DNA of 64,000 nucleotides from Apophysomyces variabilis (Eukaryota > Mucoromycota > Mucoromycetes > Mucorales > Mucoraceae). The notes beneath the pieces were generated by a model that saw only the letters and a program-made list of their open reading frames with translations, was not told the origin of the DNA and made no database searches. Positions 33,805 to 44,787 of the stretch are shown in pieces (position 1 is the first letter of the stretch; each line of letters starts with the position of its first letter). Location: positions 1 through 64,000 of the forward strand of contig MZZL01000138.1 of assembly GCA_002749535.1 (NCBI GenBank), read 5' to 3'. The position numbers and the translations under genes were made by a program.

Positions 33805-36059
33805 TTATTTAGATTCTTCTTTAGTTATAAAAACATCTGGCTTTACGGGTTGTTGCCCTTTGCCTAAATCCGGCTTTACAGCAAGTGATATCTGTGACTC
33901 AGACCTGCCAACGCAAGTTGATTTTGAGGAAGGCTTATCAACGACAGGTGACCATATGACCGGTCGGTCACCAAGATGCGACAACGAGATTGGTTTGTCC
34001 GTTAGCGGCGATTGCAAAAGTGGTCTGAGCACAATAGGCGATTGAGAGAGGGGTTTGTCAACCATAAGTGAATCGATGACCGGTCCCCCATAAGAGGGGA
34101 TTGCGAAAGCGGCTTATCGACAAGAGGCGACTGCAGTTGTATATTATCCGATGAAAGAGATAAGGTCAATTCCTGTTGACCCGCGCCTAACCCATATTTC
34201 TCGGGCAAAGCGTCCTTACTTTCTTGGTCCTCAGCGTCTTTTCCACTGCCAGAATTCTGTGATTCGCTTTTAATTCGTTCTGTTTTCTTTTTTCGGAAGT
34301 ACAAGTAGATACCAACGGCGAAGCCTATCAGCACCTGGATGATGTCTATGCCATAAGCAACGCTCGCTTTTCTGTTTTCTTGCTTACCGCTACCAGACAT
34401 CCCACTACAACCCCAATAATAAGAGGAATGGGATTGTTGCTCGGTGATGGTGGATTATTTGGTCTGATAGTACTGCTGGAAGGGACATAGTTAAGTGCAG
34501 ACGCACTGTATTGCTCTGTCCAGGCCATCTTATTCAGGTCAAGGATAAAAAAATTCCCAGACCATATATTTTTGGCAATTTGGCTAGGCCCCTTTCCGAG
34601 CAAGATAAACAGTGTACTGCTACCAATCAGTACGACTAATTTAAAGCAAACAGGTTAGTGAAAGGGAAGATTAGATTAAAGGTTACAGGATCAGCGAACA
34701 AGTTTTACCCGAATGACCATATATTGGTCCAGCAGCAGGACCTCCCTGCACAGCAGCTGGAGTCCATTGATTCTTTACAGTATCATACATATAGCAGTAA
34801 TCAGATGCCGGCGTCATGTTCCAGACTGATTGTGATGATAAGTGAGTGGTAAACTATCGCAGATGTTCGCTTACACGTACACAAGTATATTTCTCCATTC
34901 CAGTATGGCATGTTGATATCTATTTGGTTTTGGAAGCTTTCAGACAAGCCTTAGTGTGTCTAAATATTACAGTGATCCCCATAAACTGCGATGCCATATA
35001 CAATTAACCTATCTGTGCCTGGAACTAGTACCGATTCTCTATGTAAAATTCTCTTCCTTTTCTCTGACTTTGCATTTGACTTACTTCATGTAGTTGTGTG
35101 CATGCCACGAGGACCCGGTATCACCGGTCCTTGCGATGTTCGTACTTCCCAACTGTCATGCACAGTATCATAGACAAGAATATCTGCCATTGATATAGTA
35201 TAGTTGCTAAGGTATCCCTGAGATCCTCCGATGATTAAATTTTGTTATCAGCTGCCAAAGTTGCGGTGCGTTGAAAGCGTACGGTCGCGTTCTTTAGTGC
35301 AGCCGACATAGTCCATTGAGATGTGGTATAATGAAGGATACGGAATGCTGCGGTTGCGCTAACATTGGTGTCATAACTGTTAAAGATATATTAACTTGTT
35401 GACCATATATTAGCTGTCCCGGTACCTCCAGCCACCCCAATAATAGATCGAGTTTAACGGCTCAACATAGGTCCCGGATACCCCAAAACTGCGTTTATAT
35501 CGTCGTAATGGCATTAGCTATAGGTCGGTTATATCTCTTCCGACAAATGCTAAATTTACTATTGCCCTGTTCCCCCAGTGGGCAGTTCGCTCCATGACTG
35601 TCCATCAAATTTAACAGTGACGTTTGTAAGAGCCTTTCCCCAGTCACCCTCAATCACAAAACCATAGCCAATACCGCCATTGATTACAATTGCGCTGTTG
35701 TTCTGAACAGACACTATGGAGAAGTCCATATTTTGTTCCATTTGAAAGGTACCAGTTCTGGAAACGTTATTCCACCTTGATAAAGCATCATGGCGAGCAA
35801 AGTCCTGTGATATATCCAGCATGTATAAATTGGATATGGTTTGAGCAGGGTAATGAACGTAAGCAAATGATGACCCCCCGCCATAACAGTATATAGCCTT
35901 CCCTTGCCTGGCGCATCCTATCAAACGTGTTAAACAGAATGTCAAAGGGTATCTTAAACGCAAACCAGGACATATTACTGCAGTTGGAGTTACGGCATTA
36001 ACGGCAAGAATAAAGCTATGAAGTATGAGCGGTAAGTATGTAAGACTTTTCATAAACAA
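33805..36059 (-). pseudogene. kelch-repeat membrane protein gene A, broken
   Basis: Exon 1 (36059-35560) encodes a signal peptide (residues 1-22), then kelch-like blades containing AIYCYGGGSS, NNSAIVINGGIGYG and TVKFDGQSW. Exons at 35488-35426 and from 35376 continue with SIYYWGGW and TVRFQRTATLAADNK. Further on are DYCYMYDTVKNQW, LIGSSTLF and FILDLNKMAW. A single membrane helix follows (IPLIIGVVVGCLVA joined across an intron to VLIGFAVGIYLYF), then a cytosolic tail with repeats like SPLVDKPLSQ. Three lesions are visible: a frameshift with TAA near 35236, TGA at 35098-35096 where copy B has Trp, and a frameshift near 34090 in the tail. Intact relatives are extracellular galactose-oxidase/kelch-type proteins with one membrane helix. 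Confidence 0.75.
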
Positions 36060-37950
36060 AAAGGAAGAAAAGAACAGCTATGGAGGGTGCAACTATCTGA
36101 CGATGATCTAAGAACAATTGTAAACACATGTACGACACTGAAAGTTAGCGCCTGCATGTAATGTTCTTTTCACAAATCTGTGCCATTAACAGCACAAACG
36201 TATACACGCTTTATATGCCCATATCCACCATTAAGACTTTGTTATTTAACGCCTTGTTGTACTTGCATTGAGTGCTCGGCATAACATCAGTATAATCGGG
36301 ATCGAAGTTTTAGATCTAGATTATCAGTATCGGTATAGTCCGTAAACATCAAGAAAGCAAAATATCACAAATACACAGCTTCCAAGGCAATGGCAAGTCA
36401 CTGTTTAGAACGTTATCAGCGTTCAGTGACACCTACAAGAGTACAATCGAAGCCAGTGTTACACAGTTCTATATCTCGGCTTCTCCTTAATCCAACCTTC
36501 TGAAATACTTATAAACATTGGAAAAATGGGCCTAAAACTTTTTCTTCGTGTGAGTTGTGAGCTGCTGCGTAAAGTTACTAATTTGAATCACTTAACTCAT
36601 GTTAATGGTATCAAGAAGAACTGTACTTTTGTGCTTCTACGTGTGATGTATGTATTGTATGACATCACTCGACGTAAAGGTGGGCGTTCCTTTGCTGACT
36701 TACACTTACCAGGCATCATGTCTATAAACAAAAAACACGACATGATTCCCGGTAGTAAGAACCTACCAAAGAATCTACAGTGGATTATCCGTTCCCTTTG
36801 AAGAAACGTCAATGGGATTATAAAAAAATGCGATAAGTTGAATGATGTGCAGATATATAGACAAGAATAATTCTGCTTCAGGCAACTGTCTAATATGTCA
36901 GTTATGTAATCGTTTTCCACGTTTCGGTCGATTTTACAATGTATCTCACGAACCACTAGACCGATGAACATCAACACCCGGATGCCAAACGTGATATCGC
37001 ATAAATTTCTCAATTGACACCGGTGGTCTGCAATCGTGAAACCTTCTCCGATGTAAGAATACGTCTGTCATGTCTAGAACCGCATACTGATAATTAAATG
37101 TCATTTTACACTACTAACACAAATTTTGGCTTCATGAAGGAACAAAAATGTGATAAAAAATAAGTACACGTCATTAGTAAACAAGTTATAAAGAAAAACA
37201 TATTTCACTTTCATGCAACTTGGTCCTCCAACTGCACACAGAATAGGCTAGAAAAATATACATTCACAGTTAGTAAGTGGAATGATATAATTGATGTCTT
37301 CTTTACTTACCCCGGGAGGGCATCCCGCCGTTATTGTGGGCACCCACGCTGCACCAGATCCACGATGGGCGTGAACGACCAAGAAAAGAAAAACAGTGCG
37401 AGATCGCACATGCGGCAGACAACCCATCCACCCTTCGCTTTATGGTGATTTGCTTGTCTGCGCTGTTAGACTATGGAAAGGAACAAAGTCAGGAATCATG
37501 ATAATGTTCGGACTGCTTTGTTTTCTTACCGCTTTGTTGGATTTCTCCTGTATCCGAAATCACTCGATGTGTCAGGTTGTCTTGAATGTCTGGTATCGTA
37601 CGCTGTCCTTGCTCTCAGGGACGGGATATTTGCCATAATTGACCAGAAGACAGTGTACAATGAAAAGGATTTGGAACATGTAGTCTAAGGGCTACTGTAT
37701 CCCGAGAGTAGATGGGTGCATAATAGTATCAACGTCCGATAGTGTCGTGCCATGCTTCATCCAATATTTTGCTTGTGGTTTTTTCTTTTATATCCAAAGG
37801 TTCATTTTCTGGAAAAAATAATGTTAATGAATGATAACTATTACTGTTATTGTAAAATTTACCTTCTATCGAGTCCATCATCTCACACCATATTTGTTAT
37901 GATTCCATACTTAAAACCTTGGTTTACCATACTGGAATAGTGCTAATAAA
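36060..37950. other. intergenic stretch
   Basis: Between the kelch gene start and the CACTA-like element. Two overlapping plus-strand frames at 37396-37638 and 37473-37688 may be one frame-shifted old coding sequence, with no recognised family. Nothing else is supported. Confidence 0.35.
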
Positions 37951-37966
37951 TTACACCATAGGAAAT

Positions 37967-38320
37967 CGGGAATCGTGAGGAAACCGGAGGAAGCCTGAGG
38001 AAACAAATTTGGGCCTAGGAAGCTCCAGGAAACGTGAGGAAACAATTTGGCTCTCAGGAAACGTAAGGATACCTGAGGAAGCGCCAGGATACATTATGAC
38101 AAAAAGAAGCTTAATGTAGCAATTTCTTTAACAAACGGTTTGAGACACTTAAGCTTGCCTTAGATATCATATTCCTTTCTGTTTGTGAGAAATCTATAAC
38201 TGTATCTTCAATCTGTCGAAGGAACCCTGAGGAACCCTGAGGAGCCCTGAGGAAACCCCAGGAAAGTAAAAATCTAAACCAGGAACCGCCAGGACACCTG
38301 AGGATACTCTAGGAATTATT
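37967..38320. repeat. left subterminal GAGGAAAC repeat array
   Basis: Roughly a dozen and a half degenerate copies of (C)CTGAGGAAAC, all in the same direction, in two blocks (37967-38095 and 38218-38315) separated by about 120 bp. Variants include GAGGAACCC, CAGGATAC and CAGGAAGC. Confidence 0.85.
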
Positions 38321-38398
38321 ACGCAAATTTTTTGTAAAAAATTTCAGAGTTTCCAGAACACTTTTTGTTTACTTCTCTCTTTTCTTGTCGATAAACTG

Positions 38399-39339
38399 AT
38401 GACTAACAATCCGGATTTCAGTAACCAAATCCCACAAATTCTTTCTATGACATTGGACATATGTCGCGAAGTCAAGGAATTGAGGCAAGCAGTCCAGGAG
38501 CTGAAGACCGAAATTGCTGACCTGAAGGTACCAGTATCCTGAAACATTAACAATAAAATAACGTCTCTTCTGACTTAGCGAAATGTGGTCTCCTTGGCAC
38601 CAGTTGCCGCCCAAAGTCTGCTTCCCGGTGTCGATGCTCCTACTAGCAACGATAATCGTACCATCGATCAGCCACTGGAAGAGGATCCGGCGAATTCTCG
38701 ATATGGCAAGACCAAGCAGTTGACCGCGGAACTTATACAATGGCTAGTGAACAAGGTGAAAGGTGATGACGCTTCAATCGATCTTGACACTGCGAAGAAC
38801 TTGTTGAAGCATGCAAACATCATAGCAAAGGTAACTGTAACTGTTTTAGCAGGTAAGATGAAGAAACCTACCACATGGGCCCGCGTTCCCATGGAAATGA
38901 GGATGACTGGATACACATATCTTGAGGAGAAACTTGTCCCTGCTGGCATTCCACTGGATAGATGCATCGGATACTGGTGTGCCAGGCTTATGCTATGCAA
39001 AGCTTGGGAAACGCCCGAGAAAGAGTCGTTTGCCACCAACGGATCCCAGCAGTCTACTGCCGATGAGACTCCAGTAGAAGTTGGTTCTGATGAACCGCGC
39101 GATGCCAGCAGGGCAGTTGAGGTTTTAGATCATTCACTGGCGCAACACTCGTCAGGTAAGCCTGATATGTCTTCCTTACTTTGTTGTACTCATGTGCATC
39201 GAAAGATTGCTTGTCAAATCCGCCTGTAGTATTTAATCTGCCAGCACCAGAAATACCAACCAGTCTGCCGGCTACTGCACCAAGTAACCGTAGGCAAATG
39301 AGGGGTCGAGGCAGGTCCTCTAAACGACAAAGAACGTAG
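38399..39339 (+). CDS. CACTA-like element protein, unknown function (TnpA-like candidate)
   Basis: Three exons (38399-38527, 38579-39155, 39230-39339) join in phase to 271 residues with no lesion. Residues 13-43 form a coiled coil (ICREVKELRQAVQELKTEI). Residues about 85-185 form a compact domain: TAELIQWLVNKVKGDD, LDTAKNLLKHANIIAKVTVT, KKPTTWARVPMEMRM and a Cys/Trp-rich segment DRCIGYWCARLMLCKAW. An acidic linker leads to a very basic Arg/Gly/Lys tail (RRQMRGRGRSSKRQRT). There is no catalytic DDE or zinc-finger pattern. By position and composition it could dimerise and bind DNA, as TnpA does on subterminal repeats of CACTA elements; that is inference. Intactness amid decayed neighbours suggests recent insertion or selection. 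Confidence 0.75.
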
Positions 39340-39504
39340 TCGAAACGGAGGATTTTAGGCAAAAAGCGTTGAACATAATAAAGACCAACATTGATATGTG
39401 TTTCTAAAGCATGTTTTAATGTAACGGAAAACGTTGAATGGCTATTGAATAAATATTGCAGTATAAAATGTATTCAAATGCATCCTAAAATGGATAGCTA
39501 AGGA

Positions 39505-39690
39505 TATTGAATGGATACGCGAGGATACGTGAGGATACGTGAGGATACCGCAGGAAGCTAAATATCCGGAAACCCCAGGAAACCTGAGGAAACTAGGAAA
39601 CCTGAGGAAACGTTTAAGCTTATGAACAGGTTTCCTCAGGTTTCCGATTCCTCAGGTTTCCTGGCGTTTCCTGACGTTTCCTTTTTCCTA
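39505..39690. repeat. right subterminal GAGGAAAC repeat array
   Basis: About ten copies in the same direction as the left array (39510-39620: GAGGATACGT, GAGGAAACT and similar). The array then switches at about 39630 to inverted copies (TTTCCTCAGG, TTTCCTGGCG, TTTCCTGACG) up to the terminus. Confidence 0.85.
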
Positions 39691-40121
39691 TGGTGTTATC
39701 TTTATCATGTGTATGGATCTTCGTTTATCAGGAAGTTTGCCATTGGCTGGATTGACAAAGATATCAATGAATAAGGTGATTGAAAGTGCAGTAAGAAATA
39801 AAGCCAGAAGAAAGGATGAAAAGGGGCAACACATCGTCTTGTCAATGGAGGGCCGCGTCTTGGTATGACGTGTTAATGTCGGGGCCCTCGCGAAGGTGGG
39901 AAAATTGTTGTCGATCGATGTCATGAAACATGCTGACCGTCAGCAACGATGTATATAACTGAGGTTTGGGTAGACTGACATCACCGTGGGGAAGCAGAGC
40001 CATTGTCGATCCTAACCGCTATATGGCTGAATCACATGCAAGTTATGCTCAATATACAACTTGTGCATGTTTATTTTTAGAATAACCCTGTAATTTTGGA
40101 GCGGTATAACAAACTGTGAGT

Positions 40122-42331
40122 TTAACTAGAGCTACTTGCCGGTGAGATACTGTCAGGCTTAACAGGTTGTAGTTGGTCCTTAACCAAATCTGGCTTTTCA
40201 ACAAGGGATGATTGGGACTCTCTCTTGTTAACGACCAGTGACTGTAAAAAAGGCTTTTCAACGAAAGGAGATTGCAACCGTAAGCTTGCAGAAACTGAAG
40301 AGTCATCGAACTCTTGTTGTTTCGTGGACGGAAGATAGCTGTTTTTTATATCATTCTGATTGGCTGTTGTACTTGACTGTTTCTTCTCGCTGATAGACGA
40401 AGAATGGCCTTGACCTGAAGTTTCGTGTTTCAGACTCACTAATCGATTAGCATATCGCGTTCGTCTTTTATGAATATAAACGTATATTGCAATTGCCAGA
40501 GCGACAAATACCTAAAGAAACATACTTGACTTCATATACCCTAGCTTGGAATTTACCGAGTCACCTACAGCTCCGACGCAACCTACAATCACGCCAACAA
40601 TAATCCGAGTGTTGCTACTACCTTGCGAGGGAGTTGGTGTTGCTTAAGGAACAGTACTATTTGCATTACTGCTTGTACCACTACTATTAGGAAGAACGTA
40701 GTTGAGCGCGCTTGCGTCGTATTTATTGGTCCAAGCCATTTTGTTGAGATCCAGGATGGAAAAAGCGACGCTGGCATTATCCGGTAAGTTGGTATACGTT
40801 GTTCTTCAGGCTATAACAAAGAGAGTGCTGTTTCCAATCAATATTGCTAGTTTCGCCCGAGAACAACATATTATCAGAATTCTGAGAGAATGACTACCGC
40901 TTACCTGAGTGCCCATATACCATCTGAGGCCCTAAATCTCCCTTAAGGTGCTGCTGAGTCCATTCGTTTTGGTGCGTATCGTATGTGTAGCAGTTGTCAG
41001 CCAACATTGTCATTTTTTCGTCTACCTTTTCGTATTGAGACACTTGCATCACGTATAGACACAGGCTTACATATGAAAAAAATGACGGATCCTCGTGTGT
41101 CCCTATTGCCTGTGTGAATAGCCGGTGCTTCCTCGACAATTTAATCTTACATGGAGAAGGGACTCCACCTCCCAATAACACCAGCGTGTTGGTTCTCGGG
41201 ACTGCAGTACACATTGGATTAATATGTATTCAGATCAGCTTCATGATAGCTTACTCCAGGTTGTTGTGTGCAGAACACGCGGCTGTGGTATTACTGGCCC
41301 TCGGGATTTCCGTAGTTCCCATGCTCCATCCACGGTATCATACACAAGTATATCTTGCATAGAGATGTTCTGGTAGGTGAGCGGTCCTTGGCAACCGCCA
41401 ATGTAATAGATTTTATTGTCACCAGCCATAGTTGCAGTATGTTGGAACCTTACGGAAGCACCTTCTGGTAACGCATTGTTTTGGATAGGTTCCCATTGTA
41501 ATGTAGCATAGTTCAATATACGAAATAATGCGGGGCCGATCATGTTTCGATACACTCTATCACGGAAGAATAATCAGCTCTTGTTGCAGTACTTCTCACT
41601 TACTCTGCTCCTCCCCAGTAGTATATCTTGTTCTGGGATTCGACGTAAGTTCCTGTTTCTCCATAACTTGGTCTAAAGTAAGGGTCAAGTATTTGAGTTT
41701 AAAATTACTTACTATTGCCCTACTCCTTTGGAATCAATTCCTATCCATAATTGACCGTCAAACCTTGCAGTAAGATCAACAAGTGGTTTGCTGGCCGTAG
41801 GAGTAATTTCAGATGTTCCAAGAGTTGGGAGCCAATTACCAATTCCACCATTCATTATGAATATCTTGTCGTAAACGTTTACGACAGAAAACATCGTATT
41901 TGGTTCGAAATGGTAATTGTAGTCAGAAGTTACGTCTTTCCAACCCTTGTACCCGTTACTGCGTGTAAAGCTATGGGAAACGTCGATTGAATAGAGGAAA
42001 TCGAAGATGTCTGTATAAAATCCAGAAACATCTTCCATATGTGACACACCACCATGGCAGTATATTTTGCTATCAATCAGGCGCATCCTTCGACATAGTT
42101 CAGATTCTCAACAACCTTGTCAGCAAAGCCTACCTGTGCCGATAAGATACACTGGGCTAAGCGGCGCCCCGAAAGTAAACATAAGTGATCGCAAACCGGA
42201 AACAAAGATAAAATGTATGCAGCAAAAAAGAGGTTAAATACAAGTAACGGTTTGTCGCAATAGTTGCACATTGAATCTGAGAAGAAAAGTAAACACATGT
42301 ACAACGCCATATGCAAGTAGTTCGTAACCAT
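40122..42331 (-). pseudogene. kelch-repeat membrane protein gene B, broken
   Basis: Paralogue of the gene at 33805-36059 in the same orientation. Recognisable parts are a hydrophobic leader near 42300-42150, SKIYCHGGVSH, DKIFIMNGGIGNW, LTARFDGQLW, SQNKIYYWGGAE, RFQHTATMAGDNKIYYIGG and DILVYDTVDGAW. These are followed by CYTYDTHQNEW, SILDLNKMAW, a membrane helix (IIVGVIVGCVGA then VFVALAIAIYVYI) and a Ser-rich tail with LRLQSPFVEKPF. Lesions are a frameshift near 42065 between leader and first blade, TGA at 40808-40806 and TAA at 40646-40644. Small introns (for example the one between 41720 and 41680) keep good consensus ends, so decay looks recent. Confidence 0.7.
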
Positions 42332-43418
42332 AGACGCAGGATGATTTTAGTTTATAGTTACAGCACATAGATAGAAGTTATGCTCGTCGTAGCCATCAAT
42401 ATTTAGCATACGCTGCAATCCGGTTGAGTCATCGGTATCCATAACCTCTTCTGTTTGTCTCCTATTTTGAACAAGCGTTTGAGTTGCGCAAAGTCTAAGT
42501 ACAAGAATGTGAATGTAATGGAACAAGGTTCGTAGAGCGCAACAATAGTTGCACAAACCCAGTTTTCAAGCGCAATTCAGATGAGGCTTACATATCGGAA
42601 CCAATCCCTTCTAGTTACTGCGTGCCCGTACCTCCATCCTAGTGTAAGGGTCACGATATGTCTGCGAGGTACGACAACACGATCCTTCTGTGGATGCATC
42701 ATAGAAACATGCGTTCAGCAGCACATCAATGCTGGTAAGATAGTGAATGTTTTATACTTCAACCTCGTCAAGATCGTCTAACGTACAGCAACACAGCTGC
42801 TCAAGGAACACGATGCAGCTATTCAGGCTCATTGAGGAAGTATACTGGAAGCATGAGTTGGATATAACACAGAGGAAGTGTAATAGGCATGAAGCCGAAT
42901 ATTCAGACACCGTCAGCATCCGCACATCAAGTATGTAATGTGTTTTGATATAGATCTGTCAGATTCTTGTCACTAGCACGCAAAGTACCAGATTATGTCG
43001 TCTAGTTTTACAAGCTTACAGTAAGAACAACTAAGGCAGCCAAGTTGATCCCCGGTTCTATTGGTGCTTGCTAGGAAACTCGCTCCGCTCTTTCAAGTGA
43101 AAATAAGAAGATTTACGCGGTTAATTTATACGCTTGGTTTGCACTCCATCTTTGTCTTTAAATTTCATTGTTATCAGTACTAGTAAACTTACGAATATGA
43201 GTAGTCTGTAATACCGGATTCAGACGTTCGAAAAGACATCCGATCGATGGCTAAGATCGAATTGGTGGCCAAAAATGAGTACTTTACCTTCGTCATGTTA
43301 CACAGAAAGGAAAATCAAATGTTCATTTGTCCCTTTTAAGGAAAATAGAGAAGACCAGTTCACATTAGCAGAGCAGTCCAGAGCGCAAGGACTCTCAAAA
43401 AACCCAGTTTCCTTTTTC
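42332..43418. other. intergenic stretch
   Basis: No supported gene. A frame upstream of pyridoxal kinase is open from 43275 and in phase with it, but conserved sequence begins only after the ATG at 43419. Confidence 0.45.
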
Positions 43419-44787
43419 ATGACCGATCTCGGTGAACCATCCTTTCGAGTGCTCAGCATCCAGTCGCATACGGTACGATAGTCTAATGCTCCTCCCTAAA
43501 TATTGAATTGTTTCCTAGGTGTCGAGCTATTGCGGTACGAGTGCTCTTCGCATCATGACAGTATAGCTTACTAATGCAATACAATAGGTAACAAAGCTGC
43601 AGTGTTTCCATTGCAGACACTTGGCTTTGATGTGGACGTCTTAAACACGGTGCAGTTCTCCAATCACACTGGTACTAATACACGAATTTTGGGGGTTTCT
43701 CTTGATTCCAGCTGAACAGCGTTCGTTATAATTTTGTTCAAAGGCTATCCATCCTGGACCGGTACTCGTCTTACCGCCGATGAAGTACAAGATCTCTTTG
43801 ACGGTCTGGAAAGGAATGGACTTACTGACGACTATACACACGTCTTGACCGGTAAGATTGTCTTTTCCTTCTCTTCGGACTTGGATTCGCACATTATAGT
43901 TACATATCAGATAATGTTAGGCTACATCGGCAATTATGCGATTCTCGAAAAAATCCAAGTTATGGTGCAGAAATTAAAATCTAAAAATGCCCGATTGGTT
44001 TATGGTAATAGACTCTTTTTTATGATGTAAACGCTGACTTGATGTTATGAAGTATGTGATCCTGTCATGGGCGACGATGGGCAATTGTATGTTGCTCCGG
44101 AAGTCGTGCCTCTTTACCGAAAGATTTTGAAAGTGGCCGACGTGGTCACACCGAATCAATTTGAAGCAGAGTAGGCATTATATTTGCTCGACCTCCTACA
44201 CGGATGGTTAAAAGTTTATCATAATTAGGACGTTGTCTGGTATTCAGATTGATACGTTGGCTAGTGCACGCAAAGTAGCTTCTGCCTTGCATGCATTAGG
44301 ATCCCCTAACGTGATTATCACATCCATGATGCTACCCTCTGCAGAGATTCCCACCGAAATACAACTCGCTACTGTCGCTAACGACTCTCTTTATTGTTTA
44401 ACGAGTCATCTATTGGACAATGGCGAGTCCATGCAACACTTAATCTCGTTCCCAACGTATCAAGGGTATTTCACAGGGACAGGAGATATGTTTTCTGCGC
44501 TGGTTGTTGCACGATTGCAGGAGGCAATGGATAATCACTCGCCATCCCCGCTATCAGATGCAGCACTTAAAGTAATTTCTACTGTAAATGCTGTGACGAA
44601 GAAAACATGGTTGCATCAGCGACAATACGTTGTGATCAACAGTCATGGCGAGGCGGATTTGATAGAGAGCAAACCGGATGCTCCTGAGCTTATTCGGCGG
44701 TGCGAGCTGTTGGTTGTGAAAAGCAAGAGAGAAATCGAAAATCCATCCTTGGTTGGCGAGGGTATCATAAAAATTATGAAGCTTTAA
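43419..44787 (+). CDS. PDXK: pyridoxal kinase
   Basis: Seven exons (43419-43472, 43519-43534, 43588-43671, 43744-43851, 43921-44004, 44053-44170, 44229-44787) join to 340 residues. The ribokinase-fold order is complete: [20 protein letters not shown] at the N-terminus, [20 protein letters not shown] and GYPSWTG for substrate binding. [14 protein letters not shown] and [10 protein letters not shown] follow, then the ATP/anion-hole motif [12 protein letters not shown] with the catalytic Asp. The enzyme phosphorylates pyridoxal, pyridoxine and pyridoxamine in vitamin B6 salvage. Two oddities: exon 2 is only 16 nt, and the usual HGYVGN loop reads SSYCGN. It is somewhat longer than the human enzyme because of C-terminal insertions. 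Confidence 0.93.

Larger units (their letters stand above)
37954..39695 (+). mobile_element. CACTA-like transposable element, complete ends, no transposase
   Basis: The left end is CACCATAGGAAA at 37954-37965. The right end is its exact reverse complement at 39684-39695. Both are flanked by TTA (37951-37953 and 39696-39698), a 3-bp target duplication. Just inside both ends are dense irregular repeats of a CCTGAGGAAAC-type unit. The only gene is the three-exon CDS at 38399-39339. CAC-starting termini, a 3-bp duplication and subterminal repeat arrays together match CACTA/EnSpm elements, in which TnpA binds the subterminal repeats. The canonical CACTA is here CACCA, and no DDE transposase is present. 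It therefore looks non-autonomous or of a separate class. Confidence 0.7.

Noticed and set aside
37396..37688. Small gene upstream of the CACTA-like element
   Set aside because: Two overlapping frames have no start, splice site or family evidence; kept only as a possible remnant.
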